The notes below the pieces were generated by a model that was not told where the DNA came from, searched no databases, and worked only from the letters and a program-made list of their open reading frames with translations. A program made the position numbers and the translations under genes. DNA of 64,000 bases from Flavobacteriales bacterium (lineage in GTDB: Bacteria; Bacteroidota; Bacteroidia; Flavobacteriales_F; PHOS-HE28), in NCBI GenBank assembly GCA_016712535.1, contig JADJQW010000002.1, positions 1,674,001 through 1,738,000 on the forward strand. Reading direction: 5' to 3'. Positions 34,455-43,244 of the stretch are shown one piece after another; position 1 is the first letter of the stretch; every line of letters begins with the position of its first letter.

Positions 34455-35456
34455 ATGCTCCCCCGGATCACGCTCATCACGCCCAGCTACCAACAGGCCG
34501 CTTTCCTGGATGAGTGCATGAGGTCCGTGCATGACCAGGATTACCCGGACCTGGAGCACATGGTGGTCGATGGCGGAAGCACGGATGGCTCTGTCCCGAT
34601 CATTGAATCATATGCGGCGAGGCTGGCCTGGTGGTGCAGTGAGCGCGACCGTGGGCAGAGCCATGCGCTCAACAAAGGAATCGAGCGCGCAACCGGAGCC
34701 GTGTTCGGCTGGATCAACAGCGACGACCTGTTGCTCCCGGGAGCGCTCTTGAAGGTCGGACAGGCCTTCGCATCAGATCCCGGCCTGGTTGTGCTCACCG
34801 GTGTTCGGCTTAAGCGGCTGATGGACGGATCGGAGTACCGCATGGGGGTCGATGACCCTGCCGATCCGGATAAGCTCTTCACCGCGCCGCATGTGAACCA
34901 GCAATGCACCTTCTACCGCATGGATGCCGTGCGCGAGGCCGGTTTGATCGAGGAGCGGCTCCACTGCGTGATGGATTACGAGCTCTGGCTCCAAGTGCTG
35001 TTCCGCAAGGGGACCGCTGGGCTCCGAATCGTGCCCTGGGAGCTTGCCGTATTCCGCGCGCAAGCGGAGAGCAAGTCCATCGTGCAGAAGAAGGCTTTCC
35101 TCGATGAGCAAGCCGCTATCCTTGCCCGGATGTGCTCCGACATGGGCCTTGACAACCTGGCTTGCGTCCTGGCGATCGGGCATGACCTGCCCGGGGGCAT
35201 CAGGGGCGTGCCGCTGCGCCCCAAGCACCGCGCGTTGGTGCGCTCCATGGCTGTGGCATTCCTCCTCAAGTGGCACTTCATGATCTTCTCACAGCGCGAC
35301 TTCAGCATGATGCAACGGTTCCGGAAGCTCGGTATCGGCCTCGGGCCGCTCGATGATGAGCAACGATCGCAGCTGCGGATACTCGACGAGCAGCTCCGTT
35401 CAGATAGCTGGTTGATGTTCCGCATCCGGCGCAAATGGGATCACCTCTTCGGATGA
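34455..35456 (+). CDS. Family 2 glycosyltransferase
   Basis: The 333-residue GT2 begins MLPRITLITPSYQQAAFLDEC. It has VDGGSTDGS and the metal-site INSDDLLLPGA in place of DxD, a variant common in WcaA/SpsA-like enzymes, and later MDYELWLQVL. The stop overlaps the ATG of the next GT2 (35453-35456). It is not closely related to its immediate neighbours. Confidence 0.9.
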   Translation: MLPRITLITPSYQQAAFLDECMRSVHDQDYPDLEHMVVDGGSTDGSVPIIESYAARLAWWCSERDRGQSHALNKGIERATGAVFGWINSDDLLLPGALLKVGQAFASDPGLVVLTGVRLKRLMDGSEYRMGVDDPADPDKLFTAPHVNQQCTFYRMDAVREAGLIEERLHCVMDYELWLQVLFRKGTAGLRIVPWELAVFRAQAESKSIVQKKAFLDEQAAILARMCSDMGLDNLACVLAIGHDLPGGIRGVPLRPKHRALVRSMAVAFLLKWHFMIFSQRDFSMMQRFRKLGIGLGPLDDEQRSQLRILDEQLRSDSWLMFRIRRKWDHLFG

Positions 35457-36454
35457 GGGTCAGCGTGGTCATACCGCTCTACAACAAAGCGCCCTACATC
35501 AAAGAGTGCTTCGAGAGCATCTTCTCGCAATCGTACGGCGATTTCGAGGTCATCGTGGCCGATGACCGCAGCACGGACAACAGCATGGCCGTGCTCTCCG
35601 AGATCCGCGACCCTCGGTTGCGGGTGGTCCAATGCGAGCGCAACCTCGGGCCTGCCGGCGCCGCGCAACGGGCCATGGACCTGGCCAAGGGCGAATACAT
35701 GATCCGGGTGGATGCCGACGATATCTGCCTGCCGGGCCGCTTCGAGAAGCAGGTCGCCTTCATGGATGCCAATCTGCAGCTGGGCGCAAGCGGCGGTCAC
35801 CTTCAGCTCTTCGGTGCCGAGACCGAGCTGTGGCGATTCCCGGTCGGCATGGACCAATGCCGCGCCGAGGTGCTCTTCGGCAATCCCATCGCGCAGCCCG
35901 CCAGCATCATGCGCACGCGCACGCTCCGCGACCATGGAGTGCGTTTCGAGGACGATTGGCCGCGGATCGGGGAGGATTGGATCCTCTGGTCGAAGCTCAT
36001 CGCCCATGCCGGTTTCGATAACATCGACGAACCGTTGATCCTCTACCGGCGCGGGGAGCAGAACAGCAGCCATGGCCACAGGCGGGCGACATACCGCGAG
36101 ACCATACTCCGGCAGGTGTTCAAGAACCTCGAAGTGCCTATCACGGACCGCCAGCTGGAATCGCACCTGATGGGGCTCCGTTCCTTCAAGAAGCCGCCGA
36201 CGCGCGACGCGCTGGTCGGATTAAAGCAATGGCTCGCGGACCTGCGTGCGATGAATGAGGCGCGGCACCTGTTCCCAGCTGCTGCCTTCGACAAGCGCCT
36301 GGAGCGCGCTTGGAGCGATGTCTTCTTCTCGCTCGTCACCGACGATGCCCGTTTGGCACTCTCGCATTACTTGCTCAGCGAGCATCGGGACCCCGCGCGC
36401 CTGACCTACTTATTCAAGAGCCTCGCCGCACGCTTCATCGGCAAAGGGCCATGA
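35453..36454 (+). CDS. Family 2 glycosyltransferase, paralogue pair member 1
   Basis: The 333-residue GT2 begins MRVSVVIPLYNKAPYIKEC. It has ADDRSTDNS and RVDADDICLPGRFEKQ. It is a close paralogue of the next gene (shared RNLGPAGAAQR, DDWPRIGEDWI versus DDWPRYGEDWL, YRRGEQNSSH versus YRLGEQNASA). ATG 35453 overlaps the upstream stop and is preferred over an ATG 18 nt earlier that lies inside the previous gene. Confidence 0.9.
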   Translation: MRVSVVIPLYNKAPYIKECFESIFSQSYGDFEVIVADDRSTDNSMAVLSEIRDPRLRVVQCERNLGPAGAAQRAMDLAKGEYMIRVDADDICLPGRFEKQVAFMDANLQLGASGGHLQLFGAETELWRFPVGMDQCRAEVLFGNPIAQPASIMRTRTLRDHGVRFEDDWPRIGEDWILWSKLIAHAGFDNIDEPLILYRRGEQNSSHGHRRATYRETILRQVFKNLEVPITDRQLESHLMGLRSFKKPPTRDALVGLKQWLADLRAMNEARHLFPAAAFDKRLERAWSDVFFSLVTDDARLALSHYLLSEHRDPARLTYLFKSLAARFIGKGP

Positions 36455-36479
36455 CCGCCGATCACGGTCTTGCCGAATC

Positions 36480-37496
36480 ATGAAGCTCTCAGTCGTCATA
36501 CCGGTCTTCAACAAGGCGCCTTGGCTCCGTGAGTGCGTCGACAGCGTCCTGGGGCAGTCCTTTCCGGATTTCGAGCTGATCGCCGTTGATGACCGCTCCG
36601 CGGATGACAGCCTCGCCATCCTGCGCTCCTATTCCGATCCGCGCATGCGCATCATCGCCCTTGATCGCAATCTGGGCCCGGCTGGTGCCGCGCAGCGCGG
36701 CCACGATGCCGCCACGGGCGAGTACATCGTTCGCGCCGATGCCGACGACGTGCTGCATCGTGATCGCCTGCAGCAGCAGGTGCGTTTCATGGACACGAAC
36801 CAGAGGGTGGGCGCCAGCGGCACATGGATGGAGCTGCTGCATGAGCCGGGCGTCCTCCGGCGTTCCCCCCTGCACGATCACCAATGCCGAGCGGAGTCGC
36901 TCTTCCGCATCCCCATCTTCCAGCCCACGGCCATCTATCGGCGCAGCACGCTGCTGGAGAACAGCATCCGCTACGAGGATGATTGGCCGCGCTACGGTGA
37001 GGATTGGCTCTTCCAGCTCCGGTTGCTCACCGCCACGCGATTGGAGAACCTCCCCGTTCCACTGGTGCGCTATCGTTTGGGAGAGCAGAACGCGAGTGCC
37101 GCGCATGATCCGTTCTCGGGCCTTCGCCGCGTGTTCCGTGCCGTGCTCGGGTTCCACGGCCTTCCATATGGCGAAGAGGAACTCCGCTGGCATCTGCCGA
37201 GCGCTGGCGCCTTTCCCGAACCCCTGCGGGCTGGCGACATCGGAGCGCTGAGGCGATACCTGCGCACGCTTGAGCTCCAAGCGAAGGAGCAGCGCATCTC
37301 CACCAGCGAGGCGATTGATCTTGCTTTCCGGAAGGCATGGGACGATCTCGGTTACCAGATGCCGCGATTCGGGACCGCCGCTGTGATGGCCTACCTGCTG
37401 CGCGATCACCAGCCCTCATCAGCCAAATGGCGTTACCTCTTCTCATCAGTGCTCAAGGGCAAGCGCTACGAACCGCCCACTGAGCGGATCAGGTAG
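36480..37496 (+). CDS. Family 2 glycosyltransferase, paralogue pair member 2
   Basis: The 338-residue GT2 begins MKLSVVIPVFNKAPWLREC. It has VDDRSADDS and RADADDVLHRDRLQQQ. It is similar to the preceding enzyme along its full length, so the pair arose by tandem duplication, and it also shares the C-terminal RYLFSSVLKGK-type ending. It is 25 bp downstream of its paralogue. Donor and acceptor are unknown. Confidence 0.9.
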   Translation: MKLSVVIPVFNKAPWLRECVDSVLGQSFPDFELIAVDDRSADDSLAILRSYSDPRMRIIALDRNLGPAGAAQRGHDAATGEYIVRADADDVLHRDRLQQQVRFMDTNQRVGASGTWMELLHEPGVLRRSPLHDHQCRAESLFRIPIFQPTAIYRRSTLLENSIRYEDDWPRYGEDWLFQLRLLTATRLENLPVPLVRYRLGEQNASAAHDPFSGLRRVFRAVLGFHGLPYGEEELRWHLPSAGAFPEPLRAGDIGALRRYLRTLELQAKEQRISTSEAIDLAFRKAWDDLGYQMPRFGTAAVMAYLLRDHQPSSAKWRYLFSSVLKGKRYEPPTERIR

Positions 37497-37499
37497 TTC

Positions 37500-37507
37500 T
37501 ACTTTGC
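37500..37507 (+). promoter_or_regulatory. Candidate internal -7 element (TACTTTGC)
   Basis: TACTTTGC ends 4 nt before ATG 37512 and just after the preceding stop, so the downstream glycan genes may have an internal, leaderless promoter. Confidence 0.5.
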
Positions 37508-37511
37508 GGGC

Positions 37512-38456
37512 ATGAAAGCCGCCGTGGTGATGCCCTGCCATAACGTGGCCGCATTCGTGCCGCGCGCCATCGCCTCCGTCCACGATCAGGGCATAGCCGG
37601 GCTGGAAGTGATCGCGGTGGATGACGCGAGCACTGATGGGACGCTGGAGGCCTTGCGGTCCATTTCGAACGACGCATTCATGCGTTTGCGGGTGATCGCC
37701 CTTCAGGATCGCAGCGGCGCCTCTGCGGCCCGCAACGCCGGCATGGCCGCCACCGATGCTGAATGGGTGCAGTTCCTCGACGCCGATGATGCGCTGCGAC
37801 CCGGGAAGATCCTCCGGCAACTGGCCATCGCGCAGCGCGACAAGGCCGATGCGGTCGCCGGGGCCTACATCAACCGTTTCGAGGACGGGCGCGCCGATGA
37901 GGAGGTGAGGCCTCTCGAGGGCGATCGGTGGATGGCGCTCGTGCGAACGCGCATAGGCACCACCAGCGCCAATATTTTCCGGAGGCAAGCCGTGCTCGAT
38001 GCGGGCGGCTGGGATGAAGGCCTGCGCAGCAGCCAGGATTATGAGCTGCTCTTCCGCATGCTGAAGCGCGATGCTGTGATCGCTTGGGACATGGAGCCCG
38101 GCTGCGAGGTGCTCAAGCGCACGCGCGGCTCCATCAGCCGCACCGGCGAGCGCGAGAACTGGCTGCGGTACATCGAGCTCCGCCGCGCCATGCGCGACCA
38201 CCTCCGCGGATCAGGGGCTGAAGCGAACGCCGCGGTGATCGCGGCAGCTGATCAGTACCTCTTCATGGCCATCCGCGTACTTTCGGCGCATGACCGGCGC
38301 GCCGCCATCGATGCCTTCGACCAACTGCTGCCGAAGGGCTTCGTTCCCGAGGCCAATCGCGCCACTTCTGCGATCTACCTGTTCCTTTTCCGCATGCTGG
38401 GGTTCCGCTGGGCTGAACGTCTGGCGGGCATCAAGGACGCTTTGATTGGCCGATGA
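37512..38456 (+). CDS. Family 2 glycosyltransferase
   Basis: The 314-residue GT2 begins MKAAVVMPCHNVAAFVPRAI. It has VDDASTDGT, the donor-side SGASAARNAGMAA and the metal-site LDADDALRPGKI. The region GTTSANIFRRQAVLDAGGWDEGLRSSQDYELLFRML parallels the minus-strand GT2 at 42242 (GTPNNFWKRDAVLRAGAWDVAMRSSQEYDLMLRML), so these two are paralogues. The stop overlaps the acyltransferase start by 4 bp. Confidence 0.9.
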   Translation: MKAAVVMPCHNVAAFVPRAIASVHDQGIAGLEVIAVDDASTDGTLEALRSISNDAFMRLRVIALQDRSGASAARNAGMAATDAEWVQFLDADDALRPGKILRQLAIAQRDKADAVAGAYINRFEDGRADEEVRPLEGDRWMALVRTRIGTTSANIFRRQAVLDAGGWDEGLRSSQDYELLFRMLKRDAVIAWDMEPGCEVLKRTRGSISRTGERENWLRYIELRRAMRDHLRGSGAEANAAVIAAADQYLFMAIRVLSAHDRRAAIDAFDQLLPKGFVPEANRATSAIYLFLFRMLGFRWAERLAGIKDALIGR

Positions 38457-39022
38457 TCCGATCGCGACAGGACCTCACCGATTACCTCGAAGCTGATCGC
38501 ATCGGACTGCGGCGAATGGGCGCGCGGCCCACGCGATACGATGAGGTGTGGCGGTTCCAGCGCCTGCTGCGCAAGGTCGAATACCTGCACAACACCGGAG
38601 CCAACGCGTGGCTGCGCCGCTTTTGGAGCTGGCGCTTGCACCGGCAGGGCGTGCGCTGCGGATTCGAGATCCCCTTGAACACCTTCGGGCCAGGGCTTTC
38701 CATTGCGCACCGCGGCACCATCATCGTTCATCCCGATGCGCGCATCGGCGCCAATTGCCGTATCCATATCGATGTGGTGATCGGAACGCGACCGGGTCCT
38801 CCGCCCGAACCCGCGCCGCGCATAGGCGACAATTGCTACATAGGACCCGGAGCCAAGATCTTCGGCGACGTGGTGCTCGGTCCTAATCTGGTGGTAGGTG
38901 CCAACAGCGTGGTCAACGCATCGTTCCCCGAAGGGCGCGTCACAATCGCTGGCGCACCGGCGCGCAAGATCAGTGACACTCCCAGCGACCAGTACATCAT
39001 CGCCACGCGCGCAGCATCATGA
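38453..39022 (+). CDS. Serine-acetyltransferase-like left-handed beta-helix acyltransferase
   Basis: The 189-residue protein has a helical N-terminus (to about 80) and then hexapeptide repeats: GPGLSIAHRGTIIVHPDARIGANCRIHIDVVIG, IGDNCYIGPGAKIFGDVVLGPNLVVGANSVV, ending with AGAPARKI. The catalytic His is in IAHRG. This is the SAT/CysE-like subgroup often found in capsule clusters, where it O-acetylates a sugar from acetyl-CoA rather than serine (inference). It overlaps both neighbours by 4 bp. Confidence 0.85.
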   Translation: MIRSRQDLTDYLEADRIGLRRMGARPTRYDEVWRFQRLLRKVEYLHNTGANAWLRRFWSWRLHRQGVRCGFEIPLNTFGPGLSIAHRGTIIVHPDARIGANCRIHIDVVIGTRPGPPPEPAPRIGDNCYIGPGAKIFGDVVLGPNLVVGANSVVNASFPEGRVTIAGAPARKISDTPSDQYIIATRAAS

Positions 39023-40108
39023 AGCAGCTGATGGTCGTTGTGGGCACACGCCCCAATTTCATGAAGGTCACGCGCCTCAAGGAGGTGGCGCGCCAGCAAG
39101 GCCTGACCGTGCAGCTGGTGCATACCGGCCAGCATGCCGATGATCGCATGAGCACCGTGTTCTTCGATCAATTCGGCCTGCGGCCCGATCGCATGCTGTC
39201 CGTTCCGGATGGGTCACCTGCAGCGCGAATGGGCCATCTGATCCTCGCGCTGGAGCCGGTCATGCGCGAATCTCGTCCTGATGCCGTGATGGTGGTGGGC
39301 GATGTGGACAGCACCTTGGCTGCTGCCATCGCCGCGAATAAGCTGAACCTTCCGCTGGTGCACTTGGAGAGCGGCTTGCGCAGCCGCGACCTGGGCATGC
39401 CGGAAGAAGTGAACCGCATCCTTACCGATCGCATGGCCGGCCTGCTGCTCACCACCGAGCCGAGCGGCGCGGAGAACCTGGTCGCTGAAGGCATCGCGCC
39501 CGAGCGGATCTGCATGGTGGGCAACACCATGATCGATACCCTCGTGGCCTACGATGAAGGCATACAGCGATCAGGATGTGCTGGAGCGCCTCGGATCGCG
39601 CCTCGGCGGCCACGCTCTGATCACCATGCACCGCCCTGGCAATGTGGATGAGACGGCTGCGTTGGCCCGCGTCGTGGATCTGGTCTGCATGGTGGCCGAT
39701 CGCTTCCCGGTGGTGTTCCCGTTGCATCCGAGGACGGCCCGCAACCTGCAACAGCATGGCCTTGCGGAGAGGTTGGACAGCAAGCCCGGCATCATCCTTT
39801 GCGATCCGTTGGGCTACTTCGATTTCCAGAAGCTCGTAGCCACCAGCGCCGTGGTGATCACCGATAGCGGCGGCATCCAGGAGGAGACCACCTTCCGAGG
39901 CATACCCTGTCTCACTTTGCGGCCAAGCACCGAGCGCCCCATCACCATCACGGAGGGAACCAACGAACTCATCACATTCGACCTTGAGGAATTGGATCGC
40001 TCCTTGGAACGGATCAAGCGCGATGAGTTCAAGAAGGGCAAGGTGCCGCACCTTTGGGACGGCCATGCCACCGAACGCGCGGTGGAGGCACTCATGCGCT
40101 GGCTGTGA
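39019..40108 (+). pseudogene. wecB: UDP-N-acetylglucosamine 2-epimerase (non-hydrolysing), frameshifted
   Basis: The first frame (39019 to about 39573) gives GTRPNFMKVTRLKEVAR, VVGDVDSTLAAA, HLESGLRSRDLGMPEEVNRILTDRMAG and VGNTMIDTLVAYDEGIQRS, then garbles and stops at 39651. The +1 frame resumes with DVLERLG, ITMHRPGNVDE, FPLHPRTARN and DSGGIQEETTFRGIPCLTLRPSTERP, and ends at 40108. One extra G at 39574-39575 (TCAGGATGTG) accounts for the break near residue 185. Intact, the enzyme would be 362 residues, interconverting UDP-GlcNAc and UDP-ManNAc to supply the cluster. As given, the product would lack half of the active site. Confidence 0.85.
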
Positions 40109-42258
40109 TCATCTACATCACCTACAACGACCAGCCCAGCGGCGTCTATTGGAGCCAGGTCACCGATGTGGTGGACCACTTGAATGCCATGGGCGGCCAG
40201 CGCGTGCGGCTCGTCGCGCTCGTGTCACTGCGCGGATACATGAGCTCTCGCCGCCGGATCCGTAGCCGTGTACCCGATGCACTCGTGCTGCCCATGGTGC
40301 CGCGCCAGCACTATTGGAAAGCGAATTGGCTCTGGCTCTGGGCCGTGTGCCATTGGCTCCGCCCGAGCGGCATCATCGGTCGCGGGATCTTCGCGACGGC
40401 GCTCGGCCTGCGCATGCGCGACCGGGGGCTGGTGCAGGAGGTCTGCTTCGATGCGCGCGCTGCCTACGGTGCTGAATGGCGGGAGTACCGCGTGGTGGAC
40501 GATGATCGGCTGATCGATGAGTGCGAGCTGTTGGAGCGCGAGGTGGTGGCCCGTGCGGATATGCGCATGGCCGTGAGCCAGTCGCTGGTTGATCATTGGC
40601 GGCGCACGTGCGGTTACAGCGCCTTGCGGCACACGGTGATCCCCTGTACCATGGGCAGGAGCGTCGAGGTGCTGCTCGAGCGGCATCGCAACGGATTGCG
40701 CGCTGAATTGGGATGGAGCGCCGACGATACCGTGCTCGTTTATTCGGGCACGTCCGTTGGATGGCAATCCCTCGAGTTGGCCGAGCGCGTGGTCATGCCA
40801 TGGCTCACCGCCGACCCGCGGCGCCGCATGCTCTTCCTGAGCACGGAGCATCCGGTGATCGCGCGCATGGCCGAGCGCTTCCCCGCGCAGGTCGCTCGGC
40901 GCTGGGTGCGGCACCAGGAGGTCAGGGCCATTCTTCAGGATTGCGACCTGGGGTTGCTTCTGCGCGAGGACCGCATCACCAACCGCGTGGCGTCGCCCAC
41001 CAAGTTCGCGGAGTACTTGAGCGCCGGTCTTCCGGTGGCCATCTCCGATTGCGTAGGTGATTTCAGCGCCATGGTGCGCTCCCATGGCCTAGGGCAGGTC
41101 CTGGCTCCAGACGATTCGCTCCTCCTGCAGAAACCATCGGCTGACGAGGTGCATCGGCTGATGGCCTTCGCGCGCGACCACTTCACGAAAGAGCGGTTCA
41201 ATGCGCAATACCTGCTCGTGAAGGCGTGCATGGCGAAGGAACCGTCGCTTCCCGAGGAATCTCCTTTCACACGGCCCCGGGATGGCGCCCCGGCCGTGTC
41301 CATCATCGTGCCCAGCTTCAACAAGCAGGGATTCATCGGCGACATGGTGCGATCCGTGCAGGCGCAGACCGATCCCGGCTGGGAACTGATCGTGGTGGAC
41401 GATGCCAGCACCGATGGCACCGTGGCCATGCTCAAGGGAATGTCCGCCAGCGATCCGCGCATCAGCGTATCGCCGCTGCCGGAGAACAAAGGCGCGAACC
41501 ATTGCCGCAACATCGGCATCGCCAAAGCCCGGGGCGCGTACATCATCTTCCTCGATGCCGACGACCTGCTGGAGCGGCATTGCGTGCAGCGCCGCTTGGC
41601 ATTCATGGAAGGCAGCGGCCTGCATTTCGCCGTTAGCACCATGGAGGTCTTCCGTGAAAGGCCCGGGGATCACGGTCAGCGCTGGGTGCCCCTCACGCGC
41701 GATGCGTTGGCCGATTTCTTCAAGCACAAGCTGCCCTGGCAGACCATGCAGCCGATCTGGGACCGCGCATTCCTGCAGCGCATCGGCGGCTTCGATGAAT
41801 CCTTCAGCCGCCACCAGGACGTGGAGCTGCATACGCGCGCCTTGCTCATGCCCGGCGTGCGCTTTCGCCTGCGCGACACGGCGCCCGATTGCTATTACCG
41901 CATCGCGGAAGAGCGGAAGGTGCTCGATCCACGCCGGTTGCTGAACAGCTTCGCTGAATCGGCCGTGCGCTACCACCGTAAATTCCTGGCCGATGCCGCG
42001 CGGCTTGGCGAAGCCGGACTGCTCATGGGGATCATTCACCGGACCTATCTGCAGATGCTGCTCTATGCCAAGCTCGGCCGCATTGAATCACGAGTGCTCT
42101 CCGAACTGGAGGCCACGCTTCTGGTCCAGGAGCTCCTGGCCGATATCCCAGCCTACAAGCGCGGCCTGCTGCGCATCACGCGTTGGTACAACCTGCTGCC
42201 CATACGATTGCCAGGTGTGAACCTCCTGCTCTATCGCCTGCTCATCGCAGGCCGCTGA
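40105..42258 (+). CDS. Bifunctional GT4-like / GT2 glycosyltransferase fusion
   Basis: The start is GTG 40105, overlapping the epimerase TGA (GTGA) and reading VIIYITYNDQPSGVYWSQV. Residues 1 to about 350 form a GT-B module (VLVYSGTSVGWQSLELAERV, LLLREDRITNRVASPTKFAEYLSAGLPVAIS). From about residue 396 a full GT2 domain follows (VSIIVPSFNKQGFIGDMV, VDDASTDGT, LDADDLLERHC). It thus probably adds two sugars or a repeated pair. Length is 717 residues. The 3' end overlaps the convergent GT2 gene by 17 bp. Confidence 0.85.
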   Translation: MIIYITYNDQPSGVYWSQVTDVVDHLNAMGGQRVRLVALVSLRGYMSSRRRIRSRVPDALVLPMVPRQHYWKANWLWLWAVCHWLRPSGIIGRGIFATALGLRMRDRGLVQEVCFDARAAYGAEWREYRVVDDDRLIDECELLEREVVARADMRMAVSQSLVDHWRRTCGYSALRHTVIPCTMGRSVEVLLERHRNGLRAELGWSADDTVLVYSGTSVGWQSLELAERVVMPWLTADPRRRMLFLSTEHPVIARMAERFPAQVARRWVRHQEVRAILQDCDLGLLLREDRITNRVASPTKFAEYLSAGLPVAISDCVGDFSAMVRSHGLGQVLAPDDSLLLQKPSADEVHRLMAFARDHFTKERFNAQYLLVKACMAKEPSLPEESPFTRPRDGAPAVSIIVPSFNKQGFIGDMVRSVQAQTDPGWELIVVDDASTDGTVAMLKGMSASDPRISVSPLPENKGANHCRNIGIAKARGAYIIFLDADDLLERHCVQRRLAFMEGSGLHFAVSTMEVFRERPGDHGQRWVPLTRDALADFFKHKLPWQTMQPIWDRAFLQRIGGFDESFSRHQDVELHTRALLMPGVRFRLRDTAPDCYYRIAEERKVLDPRRLLNSFAESAVRYHRKFLADAARLGEAGLLMGIIHRTYLQMLLYAKLGRIESRVLSELEATLLVQELLADIPAYKRGLLRITRWYNLLPIRLPGVNLLLYRLLIAGR

Positions 42259-43177
42259 GCCAACCGCGCACGCGATTGGCCATCGAGAAGCCGAGGAGCG
42301 CATGCAGCAAAAGGTAGCCTTTCCCTGTGGCGGATGATGCCGCAGGGGAGAAGGCACGGGGCAAGTGGGCGCGGTAGAGCGCGACCGCCTCCCCAGGTGA
42401 GAACGGGTAGAGAGTCCTGATGCTGTCGAAGAGGACTTGGCGGAATGGCGCTAGGTCAACGCCGGGACTATTGGCTTTCAGGTGCGCGATGATCCGAAGG
42501 CGCAGTTCGATGTAGCGTCGCCATTTGGCGGCAGGATCGGAGGTGCTGACACTGCCGCTTGCTTGCAGGTGCACCGTGGTCCGGGGTTCGGGGTCGTGGC
42601 ATACCCGCGCGCCGGAAGCCAGCATGCGAAGCATCAGGTCGTACTCCTGGCTGCTGCGCATCGCCACGTCCCAGGCGCCAGCGCGGAGCACGGCATCGCG
42701 TTTCCAGAAGTTGTTCGGCGTGCCGCCCATGCGGTGCTCAGCCAGGTCGATCCAAGGGTCGCGCGATCCCGACCTCAGGATATCAAGCCGCTCCAGCTCG
42801 CCGCTGGGCTTCAGGATCCTTGCGCTCCCGACCACCAGGTCGCACGCGGTATTGGCCAGCGCCAACCCGAGGTGCCGCTGGATCTTGTCCGGGGCGATCT
42901 CATCATCGGCATCCATGAATTGGATGTACAGTCCAGTGGCTTCCTCCAGGCCTTTGTTGCGCGCCGCGCATGCACCGGCATTCGCTTGCCTGATCACGCG
43001 CATCGGGTAGGGGGCGGAGCGCGCTGCCTCTTCGAGCAGCGCGGCCGTCCCGTCGGAACTGCCATCATCAACGGCGATGAGTTCCAAGGGCCGATGCGTC
43101 TGCGCGAATAGACACGCGAGGCAGCGGCTCAGGTGCTGCTCGGCGTTGTAGCAGGGGAGGACGATGCTGACCTGCAT
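42242..43177 (-). CDS. Family 2 glycosyltransferase
   Basis: The 311-residue GT2 on the opposite strand begins MQVSIVLPCYNAEQHLSRC. It has VDDGSSDGTA, AGACAARNKGLEEA and FMDADDEIAPDKI. It is a paralogue of the GT2 at 37512 in its C-terminal half. A TACTTTCG box (43186-43193) lies 8 nt upstream. The 3' end overlaps the GT4-GT2 fusion gene by 17 bp. Confidence 0.9.
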   Translation of the reverse strand: MQVSIVLPCYNAEQHLSRCLACLFAQTHRPLELIAVDDGSSDGTAALLEEAARSAPYPMRVIRQANAGACAARNKGLEEATGLYIQFMDADDEIAPDKIQRHLGLALANTACDLVVGSARILKPSGELERLDILRSGSRDPWIDLAEHRMGGTPNNFWKRDAVLRAGAWDVAMRSSQEYDLMLRMLASGARVCHDPEPRTTVHLQASGSVSTSDPAAKWRRYIELRLRIIAHLKANSPGVDLAPFRQVLFDSIRTLYPFSPGEAVALYRAHLPRAFSPAASSATGKGYLLLHALLGFSMANRVRGWLSGLR

Positions 43178-43185
43178 GGGGCGGG

Positions 43186-43193
43186 CGAAAGTA
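43186..43193 (-). promoter_or_regulatory. -7 element (TACTTTCG) of the minus-strand GT2
   Basis: It reads TACTTTCG on the minus strand and ends 8 nt before ATG 43177. It is divergent from the epimerase box 40 nt away. Confidence 0.55.
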
Positions 43194-43232
43194 GCCGCGC
43201 TTCGCCAGGGGGGCCGGCTACACGCGCCCGCC

Positions 43233-43240
43233 TACTTTCG
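43233..43240 (+). promoter_or_regulatory. -7 element (TACTTTCG) of the sugar epimerase gene
   Basis: TACTTTCG ends 4 nt before ATG 43245, implying a leaderless mRNA. Confidence 0.55.
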
Positions 43241-43244
43241 CGGC

